From the NCBI GenBank assembly GCA_949316495.1, contig OX439009.1:33854155-33918154 (forward strand): a DNA stretch of 64,000 nt, in the 5' to 3' direction. Shown here piece after piece: positions 1 to 11,500 of this stretch. How positions within the stretch are numbered: position 1 is the stretch's first letter; the number at the start of each line of letters is the position of its first letter. The DNA is from Amphiduros pacificus. Taxonomy: Eukaryota; Annelida; Polychaeta; Phyllodocida; Hesionidae. The translations under genes were made by a program, and so were the position numbers. Under the pieces are notes generated by a model. The model was not told the DNA's origin. It searched no databases and saw only the letters and a program-made list of their open reading frames with translations.

Positions 1-874
1 TTGATCAGCAATTGAACACATTGAAAGTTGACCAGCAATTGAACACTTTGTCAACAAGCTTTGTTTAGCTGGTCTGTGATCTTGTGTAAACACCTAATGA
101 GTTGCAAGTTGGGCACCTGTCCAGCTTGGGGAAACAGGGTGGAGATGTTTTGTGCAATTTATTGCCAGGAGTTTACTTTAGAACAACATAGGATTATTTT
201 AATATTATTTGTATCAATGAATTAAATGTCATGGTTGTGACAAATATGTTCTGGTTGTGACAAATATGTTATGGTTGTGACAAATATTTTATGGTTGTGA
301 AAGATATATCATTTATGGGAAAAGTATACTATTTATTTGAAAAGTATCTTATACATGTGAAAACCTTTTTGTCAAAAAGGGAAGACATGACTCAAAGGCT
401 GCATGGAATCCCCCTTAACTTAAAGGCCGAGATATGGAAAAAGTGACATTAAACCCTTTGATCACTGGTTTGGCCTTAAATCACCAGGACTTTGAATGGC
501 AAAACTGTGAATGCTGATAATTGATATCAGTGAATTTATGATTTGACCCTCTTTGAAGAAGTTTGGGGTTTTTCACACCACTGAATGGGAAGACATCAAA
601 GGCTGCATGGATTCCACCTTGAAGGCTGAGCTGTATAGAACTTTTTTAAAACTTTTTTATGCAAATATGTATAATATAAAAAATAATGATTTTTCTTCAT
701 TTATAGCTTCATGAATATTCATCCATTTTTAATCATTTTACCACCCAAAGAAAGCCAAGAAAAGGCACTATCATCATGACAAGTGTTATCTTCCAATTCA
801 TTCTCTAAATAGTGAAAGAAATGGCCAAAAATGTGTTGCTCCAATTTTGACAATTGGTAAACAACACCTCCTGT
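1..874. repeat. Gene-free repeat-rich left edge
   Basis: No coding region was recognised. Positions 1-55 hold two imperfect copies of a roughly 25-bp unit around CAGCAATTGAACAC. Positions 231-300 hold about 3.5 copies of a 20-bp unit, ATGGTTGTGACAAATATGTT. Positions about 340-640 match a dispersed family seen again near 53380-53590 (inverted), 56030-56180 and 56620-56790. Shared stretches include GGGAAGACATGACTCAAAG and TTTTCACACCACTGAATGGG. Confidence 0.6.
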
Positions 875-918
875 GATGTCTGTTTCAAGGTTGATGTCTG
901 TTTCAAGGTAGATATCTT
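875..918 (-). repeat. Stub of the 18-bp minisatellite
   Basis: Two and a half units of GATGTCTGTTTCAAGGTA type lie here, in the same orientation as the inverted array ending near 18329. The DNA that follows (TATTATTGTAGGTCAC onward) is the same flank that follows the big array. This is therefore a contracted array at the left joint of duplicated block A. Confidence 0.75.
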
Positions 919-2450
919 TTTCTATTATTGTAGGTCACATAGAAGGCCTTTATATGGAACATCTTTCATAAATGTAGCAACAAATTGATAACATTGCTTA
1001 TCTGAAGTAGCAAAGATTACATAATTCCAGATGTTGGAACTCTAAAATATGAATTATTGATAGAGTTTATTGTTGGTGTGAAATGCTGTATTGTGGCCCT
1101 TAGATTAGTATGTCTCAACTAGACTTCGAGCGAAGAAAGGTGTACACTTCAGTACTTCAATACAAACATGAATGTAATTTGAGAATTATTGCTTCATCTG
1201 ACATAACCTAACTCCAAAATATATACTATGTGAAACTGACAGTTCCTACTCAAGTTCTTCAATACAAACTTGCACAGAATCTGAGAATTATTTTGTCTGG
1301 AAGGGCTGACTCATCTTTCCTCGCATGGCGCAGCGCCACCGTGCCACAAATATATCATTGCGCTTCAAGCGTGAAGTTCACTTTGATGTTTGATATTTAA
1401 TATTTGACGTTTTTTTTCAAAATCATTTGATATTTGGCTTTTTCTTCAAAATCGTTTTTTTACATAATCTAAAGGAGTTTTGATTGACTGAAAACTAGTA
1501 TGTGATCAAATTGAATGAAATATTTTTATGCATAAAACAGCTAATCATGGTAATCAAATCATAACAGAACTAATATTCATTCAAAAATTGTAACAGATAA
1601 TTGAATACATGAAACAATTTCAGATCACAATATCACTCAGTTAATAGGTCCAACGTTAAATTTCAATATTTCAAAACAAATCAGTTCAACATTGAACCAT
1701 GGATTGGCAGGATTTCCGAATGTGGAATAGCAAATGTTTTTTTTTAAATTAAAAACTTTGCAGGTGGAGTAGTAAGAATATCAGAAAGCATGACCATATC
1801 ACAGAAAAACTAGTTCTGACTTAATTTCAGATATTAGGTGAAAACAAACATTTTTGGGTGATGTATTTTAACATGTTTTCATAGTGTAAAATGCATTCAT
1901 AAGTACAAATTTGTAGGCCTACATGTATCACAACTTTCTAAAAAATAATAATGAAGTCAGCACAAGACAACTTTATATTCTTGCTTCATGCTCACCGGCC
2001 CATGATAATATAGTTGTGGGGTAGTGGGAATATCATAAAGCATGATCATATCACAGAAAAACTAGCACTGACTGACTTTCAGATATTAGATGAAAAGAAA
2101 CATTTTTGGGTGATGTATTTTAACATGTTCTCATAGTGTAAAATGCATTCATATGTACAAATGTGTAGGCCTACATGTATCACAACTTTCTAAAAAATAA
2201 TAATGAAGTCAGCACAAGTCGACTTTATATTCTTGCTTCACGCTCGCCGGCCCATGATAATATATTTTTTCTGGACTTTTTGTGACAGTACAGAAGCAAA
2301 TTCACTTATGAATCTTATATTTCCTGAAGGATTACAGCAATATCAATATGACTTGGCAGATATAATCGACCAATGAGGGGCTTGGATAAGTTTGATATTG
2401 TGTGAGCTTTGATATTTTCAAGGTCACAGTAGCCTATTTCTGACATAGAC
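919..2450. repeat. Flank U1, left copy of a segmental duplication
   Basis: This stretch matches 18325-22000 in the same order. Landmarks are the GTAGGTCACA..AAGGCCTTTA start, the ATATATCATTGCGCTTC segment (about 1350 versus 18750) and TCGACCAATGAGGGGCTTGG near 2370 versus 21920. U2 is longer because it holds extra repeats. U1 alone carries a direct duplication of about 245 bp (next entry). No gene was seen. Confidence 0.8.
1764..2266. repeat. 245-bp tandem duplication within U1
   Basis: Two adjacent copies, about 1764-2010 and 2016-2266, share long runs such as GGGTGATGTATTTTAACATG and GCCTACATGTATCACAAC and both end in CCGGCCCATGATAATATA. U2 has a single copy (about 21485-21730), so the doubling happened after the block duplicated. 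Confidence 0.8.
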
Positions 2451-2479
2451 TATTTTAGTATCAAAAACATACCTGGAAT

Positions 2480-3830
2480 TATTCTTGTATGAGACTTTGA
2501 GAAGGCATTTGACAACATAAGTTGGCATTTTAGTTTTAGAAGTTTAAAAATTTTAAATTATGGTTCTGAATTCATTAAATGGATAAATACTATGTACATG
2601 AATGTTGAGGCTACAGTAACAAATAATGGAATGACGTGTCTTTTTAGGGAATATCACAGTATTAGCCAAGGCTGTCCCCTCTCTCGATATTTATTCCTCA
2701 TTGCAGTTGAAATTATGGCTCTTGCCCTCCGAAATAATAAAGAAATCCATGCAATTCACATTGAGTTGAGTTGAAAGCATCGCAGCTGGCAAAATGATGT
2801 TGGTCTTTTCCTTTCAGATTTAGAATCAGTTCGAAGAGCTTTGGATTTAATTGGAGAATTTCATGGTATGTCTGGTCTCAGGTTAAATATTAATAAAACA
2901 ATAGGCAAGCCAATTGGCTCTGTCAAACATTGTGACTTTTCTGATGTTCTAAAATTAAAATGGACTATTGGTACCATACATACTCTTGATATTACCATAA
3001 GCCATGATCCTCAGTTAATATATGAACAAAATTTTCTGCCACGCCTTAAACGTTTTGACAATGTGCTGATGATTTGGCACACATATGATTTGTCTTTAAA
3101 AGGCAGAATTACAATCTTAAAAGCACTTGGATTACCTGAACTCACAATCCAAATTTGTTAATACCAATTAATAAAAATAGCATTGAGGATATTTGTAAAG
3201 TCACCTCCAAAAGTTTCTGTGATGTTATTCTATCTAGAAACCAGACCCACAACATTGGATAGATGGTTGGAATTTTCTGTGATATAAATGATGATGCCTG
3301 GCCTTGATTTTTCATCAGCCATATATTTCATCCAGAGAGAGACTAAACTTCAGGCATTTCAATTTAAAATTATTCACAGGATTGTACCATGCAATAAATG
3401 GTTGTATAATCAAAATATTATATTTTATTATTATGTGATTCTTATGATGGTTATGAAACAAATACAATAATACACCACTTCGTTGAATGCTGTGGTGTAT
3501 ATGCTTTCTAGAGGAGCCTTGAGAACTGGTTTGATAATATTGCATAATACCATGTTTCTCTGTCAAAGAAGCACATAATCTTTGGCATTTATTATGACAA
3601 TAACCATAATATTCAGATAAATTACATCATTCTATAGCTATTGGCTAAATGGTATATCCAAACTCATATTTATGTAAGTAAGTATATAGATTTTTATAAC
3701 TTCTTGCTTGATTTATAATCACAACTGGAGATAGGAAAAATAAATTTGACTGAGTGTGGCGAGAAATATTTGACAGGATGTAAACACTTTTTATACTTCT
3801 TATATTTTGAAAAGCACAGGATAACATCTG
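2480..3830 (+). mobile_element. LINE remnant, reverse transcriptase and C-terminal part (L1/Tx1-like)
   Basis: Translation in shifting frames shows a non-LTR reverse transcriptase. The RT A-block reads DFEKAFDNISWHF near 2490. A QGCPLSRYLFLIAVEIMAL block follows near 2665-2720. A degraded version of the DD-containing block lies near 2790, where DVGLFLSDLESVRRALDL is seen, and then FHGMSGLRLNINKT. Around 3340-3480 comes the C-terminal KLQAFQFKIIHRIVPCNKWL and HHFVEC motif typical of L1/Tx1 elements. Several frame changes and stops show it is dead. The 5' endonuclease half is absent here but a matching half exists in block B at 23038. It sits just upstream of transporter copy A. Confidence 0.8.
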
Positions 3831-4110
3831 GTCATATTGACCTTATTCAAAGGCCAAATATGTCACAACTTAAAAAATAAGGGGATTTTTTTATCATACT
3901 TCCCACAACATGTACCAAGGTCTATACTTCCTTGTTGTCTGTCCAAACATACTAAACATTGTCTAATTGCAGCAATGGTTCTGATGTGACAGCGTCCCTT
4001 TCTGCACATCTTCAAGATTTTTGCCTTCATGTGATATTTGGGTCTAGGGTGATTCACTCAATTGGTGATGTCACAAATTAATAGCAATACCATACTTTTT
4101 ATATTTTTAG
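3831..4110. other. Spacer between LINE remnant and transporter copy A
   Basis: About 280 bp of AT-rich sequence with no recognised gene. It ends in TATATTTTTAG, a plausible 3' splice site for a 5'-UTR/first coding exon. The same sequence precedes copy B (acceptor AG at 24217-24218), so the homology of the two transporter loci begins about here. Confidence 0.5.
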
Positions 4111-4764
4111 ATTATTTGAGAAATCATAGTGAAACAGAGGTTGTGTTAGTGGTGATGTCTGGGATGAGCCGCAGTCGGGTGTTGAGATGGGCCGGGCTGG
4201 TGGTAGGATGTATCAACATTGCCACCTCAGGCTCCATTCTCAGCTTTAACTCTTATGCCAATGACATCAAAGACGTCTTCAACTTGACCCAATCACAAGG
4301 TAGAGTTCCTGTGTAACCTTACACTGTTTCCTTCTCGCAGAACAGTCCCATGCAAAGATCACCAGTCACTCTTCACAAAGAATAGGGCATTGAGTATCAG
4401 TGACAGGTTGTATCTGACCTGATATAACTGAAACATTTGTTTATATTAACAAATAAAGTATCCTTTGCAAAGAGCATCTTTAAAATAAATTGGCCTGTTT
4501 AATCGTTTTTAAGTGTCAAGCAATGTTGGACCAGCTTGGCATTTACCTAAGACACCAAATTTACTATGATTTAGGGTCTTAGATATTTACAGTTATAACT
4601 TGTGATTTACTATTTCCTACATTTACAAGTATTCAGTTCATACCTTAATGTGTTGATAAGCGATAAAAATCCATACATTGACTGATCTTTGGGATTTCAT
4701 ATGAGATTTAAATGTATGCTTATATCGCTTATACAGCTACTGATATTACCCATATATGATGCAA

Positions 4765-4937
4765 GGCCACGGGTCATGGCGCAGTTGGATAGAGCGCCAG
4801 CTTATTAGGACCAGTTCCTCTGTGGTGATCCAAATGTCATGGGTTCGATCCCCGGCCATGCCAAGATTGAATTCATGATTCAATTTCACACATAAGCCTA
4901 GGCCCTTGGCACATCTGTGACCGGGTGGGTTGTCATG
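4765..4937 (+). mobile_element. tRNA-derived SINE, 3'-truncated (head type 1)
   Basis: The head GGCCACGGGTCATGGCGCAG has an A box (TGGCGCAGTTGG) and a B box (GGTTCGATCCC). The body follows, ending near GTGACCGGGTGGGTTGTCATG. The 3' tail domain is missing: the element abuts the T-rich end of an oppositely oriented SINE. It lies in the intron of transporter copy A and is absent from the same place in copy B. Confidence 0.85.
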
Positions 4938-5258
4938 TTTGTTTGTATTTGTTTGTATGGGGGTTTACATCACTTTCAACATTATTTCAGTCATTTCATG
5001 ATGAGACCTACTTGTAGCAGATATAGTGCTGCCTCACTGAATTGTCATGTCGCAGGTCCTTGAAAAAAATTGTGAAATGGTGTTTTTACGACCCTTTCAG
5101 CAACTATGGCCATATCAGGTCGACTTTCGAGCCTTTTAACCAGTGTGAAAGTAACACTGCCGGCAGTGGGAGTCGAACCCACCACCTCCCGCCCTCCACT
5201 TATATAACCATTAAAGGCACAGATCCTGCACTCTACCAACTGTGCTAGTGGGGCTGGT
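4938..5258 (-). mobile_element. tRNA-derived SINE, full length (head type 2)
   Basis: Read on the minus strand, this starts AGCCCCACTAGCACAGTTGG (A box) with B box GGTTCGACTCC. It continues into a body unlike head type 1 (TTTCACACTGGTTAAAAGGC). It then joins the same 3' domain as the other SINEs here (AAGGACCTGCGACATGACA through TGAAATAATGTTGAAAGTGA) and ends in a CAAA-rich tail at 4938. The tRNA-like part is a SINE head and not a functional tRNA gene. Confidence 0.85.
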
Positions 5259-5753
5259 CCTATGCACATGGAATGTCAACCTAGTTATATAAGTGTGTTT
5301 AATCACTCACCTGAAGAAATCTAACTTCTTTAACAACTTATGAAATATAGGCAATAAATTGGATACATTTTTTTCTTTATTTCAGGGCTGAGTTCAATAC
5401 TAATGTACCTTTCACCACTCACTGTGAACATGGTAAACTTCAAGCTAAGACATCGGGGCAAAATTGTTGGACTCATCGGGGCCTGCTGGTGGCTGGGCCC
5501 TGCTATCTTTGCTCTCATTTATGGAAAACTATTTGCCCCTACAAAAAATATAGGTGGATATTTTTTTACTATGGCTTGTACAGTTAACGTCCTTGCCGTG
5601 ATATTCATCAGATATATACCACAGGACACTGATACCAAGGAGGAACAAATAGAAAATACTCAGGCTTGGTGACAAATGAGACTGAGAACTCTGCTCTTTT
5701 TCCTAATTCACCTCAGAACCAGTTTGAATTCACAGTGGATACAACAGGGATAA

Positions 5754-5875
5754 ACTGCGACATGACAATTCAGTGAGGCAGCACTATATCTGCTACAAGT
5801 AGGTCTCATCACGAAATGACTGAAATAATGTTGAAAGTGATGTAAAACCCCAAACAAACAAACAAAACAAACAAA
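5754..5875 (+). mobile_element. 5'-truncated SINE inserted in exon 3 of transporter copy A
   Basis: Only the 3' domain is present, from CTGCGACATGACAATTCAG to a long CAAA tail. It is flanked by a 12-bp target-site duplication, CAACAGGGATAA, at 5742-5753 and 5876-5887. Copy B has one CAACAGGGATAA at the matching codons, giving a precise empty site. This is direct evidence of LINE-driven retroposition into a formerly coding exon. Confidence 0.93.
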
Positions 5876-6525
5876 CAACAGGGATAAGGTTGTTGAAATC
5901 TGTGGATTTCCATTTGATAACTTGGAGCTACCTGTTCATTGCATCAACGAGCATCATGTACATTAACAACATAGCAGTCTATCTCAAGTCTTATGATATG
6001 GACAATCTTATAGTGCCTCTGACTGTATCAGGGCCCGTGGTGGCAGCAATGTTCAAATTCATAGGTGGTGCTTTATCTGACAAAGTCATGTCTTGTTTCC
6101 CAAGATCCACATTTCTTGCTGTGTTTGCAGCATTACAGACAGTGTTTCTGACAGTGTGCATAACACAGGGAGACAGCAATGCTCTGTTTATTACCACCAG
6201 TTATGTGATGTATGCAGCCAATGGAATTCTCTATTCTGTTGTTCCCCTTCTTATCAGTGACTTCTTTGGAATGCTGTACTTCAGTCGCAACTGGGGAATA
6301 TTGATCCTCGGGTATGCACTGCTTGGATTGGGATTTAGTGGAGAGTTTGGCTATGTGTACGATGATCACACAGATGAACAACACTTATGTTATGGGAATG
6401 AGTGTTTCACAGATAGTTATGTCCTAGGTGCTGTTGCAAGTTTTATAGGGATGCTCCTTCTTCTGGTTCTTCTGTGGAAAGAGGTTAAATTGCGTTACAC
6501 CAACAGAACATACAAGATAGGATAA

Positions 6526-7929
6526 AACAATTCACTACAAAAAATTAACAATTTTTGATATTGACGTTGATAATAAAAGGTTGATGCACTAGGTATAAAC
6601 TAATTTAGTAGATCTTTAGTCTTATTTTCATTTGATACAAAATATAGTTTACATATTTAATAAAAATAGTGCTTAATTTTTTATCTTTGAAGTGCTCTGC
6701 CACTTGTAACTTGCCAAGGAATGCCTCGAAATTTATTTTTCCTTGTCTATGCTTTGTAGCATAAATATAATTTTTGTGTTATCTTTACAATGACTTACAG
6801 TCATGAAGAATATACCCAATTATGGTCAGATATTAAAAGTTTTACTGAGGTAAAAACACTTTAGAAGACTAGGTTTTTATTGAGGTAATAAGTATATTTC
6901 CACATATTATTGCATGTTTAATTTTAAATGAAAATTGTTTACACCAACAGGCCTTCTCAAACATTACACATACACAGATATAGTATATCCCTAAAACTTC
7001 CCTCACCTCTTGATGAAGTTTACCCTACACTTGATATTCTATATCAGTTACAAGACTATTACGCCGTCTTACTTGTATTCAGTTATCATGCAAATCTTGT
7101 TAAAAGCAGATTAGATCTCAATTAGCATGTCACTTAGAACTTTTAGACAAAAGTCTCTGTGAAGACTATCAGCCACTGTTTTCAAGATGTTCAACAAACT
7201 ACTTGGCCACTTTTTCAAAAACAACTTTGACAAGAGAGAGATATTTGATATAGGCCTGTCAATCAAGATCCTGACCTACCTTTTTTAAATAGGTATGATA
7301 AATGTTTTCTAAGCTGATAAAAGATAAGACCAAAATACTTATTTGAATTTATTTTAATAAATTTCTTTAACAAATTGCTCTTTGAGTAACTTGAAATTGT
7401 TCAATCTTTTCATAATTTACATAGACTCTTGTGCCTTATGGTAAGATTATCAGAAATTGAGTGTTAATACTAATAATTATAATAATGATAATGATAATAA
7501 TGGCAGTAATAAAACACTGATATAGCTCTGTATCAGATCAGGTCGTGGTGCTCTTGCAAATATTGATTTTAAAACATGTTGTTAGATGCTTTTTGAAACT
7601 ATCTACTATTTTACAATTTTTAATGTGAAGGGGCAGGCATTCTGTATTTTTGGAACATATACTTTTAAAGCCCGATCCCCATACATTTTATATAATAATT
7701 TGGTAAGACATACTCATTTGGTATAACACACTCATTTTGTACAATCTACTCATTGGTTAACTGATTTAATTAATTTTGACTGCATGGTCAAAACATTTTT
7801 GTACATTTTTATCTAACCTTTTAGGATGTATTCCTCATCTATAACTATTCCAAGATCTTTGATTTTATTGGATTTCATTTTTTCCCACTTGGATTGAGGA
7901 TGTTATTGACCCATTTTTTCAATGAGAAC
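6526..7929. other. 3' flank of transporter copy A
   Basis: No gene was recognised. This flank parallels 27051-28160 with scattered indels. It includes candidate AATAAA signals shortly after the stop and an (ATA/ATG)-rich microsatellite near 7470-7510, matched at 27920-27965. Copy A has about 300 bp here (roughly 7640-7930) that is largely missing from copy B. Confidence 0.6.
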
Positions 7930-8556
7930 TTTTTCTTAGTATTAGCATGTCTGCCTTACCATTATTTAGCTATATATTTTTTTATCTGATAAGGCATCTT
8001 TGATTTCATTGCAGGACCTAATAGAATCGAGGTTCTAATGTAACGTACAAATGTGTTTTGTCCGCACAAATATGATGTTTCAGTCTATATTTAATTTTTG
8101 GTCTCTGCAACGGGGTCCATATAAGCAGTTAAATTTATTGGGAATCAGGCATAATTACCAGCAGAATAGACACGTATATGATTGCTGTGATAATGGGTAG
8201 TAAGTGTCTTATGTATCCTTTTAGAAGCCAATTCATATTCTTAGAGCTGTTCACAATTTCCAGGGTGTGTTTATTTTTTCAATCATGTGCAGCCAAATTA
8301 TTGCTTGTGTACATTTCATTCCTTGCATTTTCAATTATTTCCAAGAAAAATTGACAAGCCAATATTTGCATATTAGGGGAATGGAAATGTAAAATTCTAT
8401 TTTAGTATTTTATAATCGAATACAAACCTTTCTTGGGCATTTCTGTCTCTTAAATCCTGTTTCTTCCATGATTTCCTGTGATAGCCATGGGGTAGATATT
8501 TAATTATCTTCTCAGTGAATGGTGCATCTTCAGAATATTTATTAATTTATTGAATC
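7930..8556. repeat. Flank V, copy 1
   Basis: This stretch of about 625 bp recurs at 13701-14365 and 28160-28840. All three run from a TTTTTCTTAGTATTAGCATG-like start to TTATTAATTTATTGAATC. Copies 1 and 2 look more alike than either is to copy 3; for example copy 3 lacks ATCGAGGTTC. Copy 1 ends exactly where the 18-bp array begins. No coding potential was recognised. Confidence 0.9.
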
Positions 8557-11500
8557 TATTACCTTGAAATAGGTGTCTATTACCTTGAAATAGACACCTA
8601 CCTTGAAATAGACATCTACCTTGAAATAGACACCTACCTGGAAATAGACATCTACCTTGAAATAGACATCTACCTTGAAACAGACATCTACCTTGAAATA
8701 GACATCTACCTGGAAATAGACATCTACCTGGAAATAGACACCTACCTTGAAATAGACACCTACCTGGAAATAGACACCTACCTGGAAATCTACCTGGAAA
8801 TAGACATCTACCTGGAAATAGACATCTACCTGGAAATAGACATCTACCTTGAAATAGACATCTACCTTGAAATAGACATCTACATTGAAATAGACACCTA
8901 CCTGGAAATAGACATCTACCTGGAAATAGACACCTACCTGGAAAGAGACATCTACATGTACATTGAAACAGACATCTACCTTCAAATAGACACCTACCTT
9001 GAAATAGACATCTACCTTGAAACAGACATCTACCTTGAAATAGACATCTACCTGGAAATAGACATCTACCTTGAAATAGACACCTACCTTGAAATAGACA
9101 CCTACCTGGAAATAGACACCTACCTGGAAATCTACCTGGAAATAGACATCTACCTGGAAATAGACATCTACCTGGAAATAGACATCTACCTGGAAATAGA
9201 CATCTACCTTGAAATAGACATCTACATTGAAATAGACACCTACCTGGAAATAGACATCTACCTGGAAATAGACACCTACCTGGAAAGAGACATCTACATG
9301 TACATTGAAACAGACATCTACCTTGAAATAGACACCTACCTTGAAATAGACACCTACCTTGAAATAGACATCTACCTGGAAATAGACATCTACCTTGAAA
9401 GAGACATCTACCTGGAAATAGACACCTACCTTGAAATAGACATCTACCTGGAAATAGACATCTACCTTGAAATAGACATCTACCTGGAAACAGACATCAA
9501 CCTGGAAATAGACATCTACCTGGAAATAGACATCTACCTGGAAATAGACATCTACCTGGAAATAGACATCTACCTTGAAACAGACATCTACCTTGAAATA
9601 GACACCTACCTTGAAATAGACATCTACCTGGAAATAGACACCTACCTTGAAATAGACATCTACCTTGAAACAGACATCTACCTTGAAATAGACACCTACC
9701 TGGAAACAGACATCTACCTGGAAATAGACACCTACCTGGAAATAAACATCTACCTGGAAACAGACATCTACCTTGAAATAGACATCTACCTGGAAATAGA
9801 CACCTACCTGGAAATAGACATCTACCTTGAAATAGACACCTACCTGGAAATAGACATCTCCCTTGAAACAGACATCTACCTTGAAATAGACATCTCCCTG
9901 GAAATAGACATCTACCTGGAAATAGACACCTACCTGGAAATAGACATCTACCTGGAAATAGACACCTACCTGGAAATAGACATCTACCTGGAAATAGACA
10001 TCTATATGGAAATAGACATCTACCTTGAAATAGACATCTACCTGGAAATAGACATCTCCCTGGAAATAGACATCTACCTTGAAATACACATCTACCTGGA
10101 AATAGACACCTACCTGGAAACAGACATCTACCTGGAAATAGACACCTACCTGGAAATAAACATCTACCTGGAAACAGACATCTACCTTGAAATAGACATC
10201 TACCTGGAAATAGACACCTACCTGGAAATAGACATCTACCTTGAAATAGACACCTACCTGGAAATAGACATCTCCCTTGAAACAGACATCTACCTTGAAA
10301 TAGACATCTCCCTGGAAATAGACATCTACCTGGAAATAGACACCTACCTGGAAATAGACATCTACCTGGAAATAGACATCTATATGGAAATAGACATCTA
10401 CCTTGAAATAGACATCTACCTGGAAATAGACATCTCCCTGGAAATAGACATCTACCTTGAAATACACATCTACCTGGAAATAGACACCTACCTGGAAATC
10501 TACCTGGAAATAGACATCAACCTTGAAATAGACATCTACCTGGAAATAGACATCTACCTTGAAATAGACATCTACCTGGAAATAGACATCTACCTGGAAA
10601 TAGACATCTCCCTGGAAATAGACATCTACCTTGAAATAGACACCTACCTGGAAATAGACACCTACCTGGAAATAGACATCTCCCTGGAAATAGACATCTA
10701 CCTAGAAATAGACACCTACCTGGAAATAGACATCTACCTGGAAATAGACACCTACCTGGAAAGAGACATCTACATGTACATTGAAACAGACATCTACCTT
10801 GAAATAGACACCTACCTTGAAATAGACATCTACCTGGAAATAGACATCTACCTGGAAATAGACATCTACCTGGAAATAGACATCTCCCTGGAAATAGACA
10901 TCTACCTTGAAATAGACATCTACCTGGAAATAGACATCTCCCTGGAAATAGACATCTACCTTGAAATAGACATCTACCTGGAAATAGACACCTACCTGGA
11001 AATCTACCTGGAAATAGACATCAACCTTGAAATAGACATCTACCTGGAAATAGACATCTACCTTGAAATAGACATCTACCTGGAAATAGACATCTACCTG
11101 GAAATAGACATCTACCTTGAAATAGACACCTACCTGGAAATAGACACCTACCTGGAAATAGACATCTCCCTGGAAATAGACATCTACCTAGAAATAGACA
11201 CCTACCTGGAAATAGACATCTACCTGGAAATAGACACCTACCTGGAAAGAGACATCTACATGTACATTGAAACAGACATCTACCTTGAAATAGACACCTA
11301 CCTTGAAATAGACATCTACCTGGAAATAGACATCTACCTGGAAATATACATCCACCTGGAAATAGACATCGACCTGGAAATAGGCATCTACCTTGAAATA
11401 GACACCTACCTGGAAATAGACACCTACCTTGAAATAGACATCTACCTTGAAATAAACACCTACTTGGAAATAGACATCTACCTGGAAATAGACATCTACC

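Larger units (their letters stand above)
4155..6525 (+). pseudogene. Decayed paralogue of the nodulin-like MFS transporter (copy A)
   Basis: This is a degraded duplicate of the intact transporter at 24263-27050. Exon 1 (4155-4299; starts MSGMSRSRVLRW) is nearly identical to copy B and keeps its GT donor. Exon 2 is gone: the sequence between about 4764 and 5260, where copy B has about 1.1 kb including exon 2, is replaced by two head-to-head SINEs. Exon 3 begins at 5386 after a good TTTCTTTATTTCAG acceptor. Compared with copy B it has a 9-bp loss (residues ILT), a further 10-bp loss near 5660 that shifts the frame and gives an early stop, and a 122-bp SINE fragment at 5754-5875. The remaining C-terminal transmembrane part (5890-6525) is open and about 96% like copy B by eye. 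Because exon 2 is 204 bp, skipping it would keep frame, but the exon 3 lesions still break the protein. It is very probably a pseudogene. A short product from the 3' part cannot be excluded. Confidence 0.88.

Noticed and set aside
5990-6384. Minus-strand frames opposite transporter exon 3
   Set aside because: They are shadows of the real exon; matching shadows occur opposite copy B and carry no family motif.
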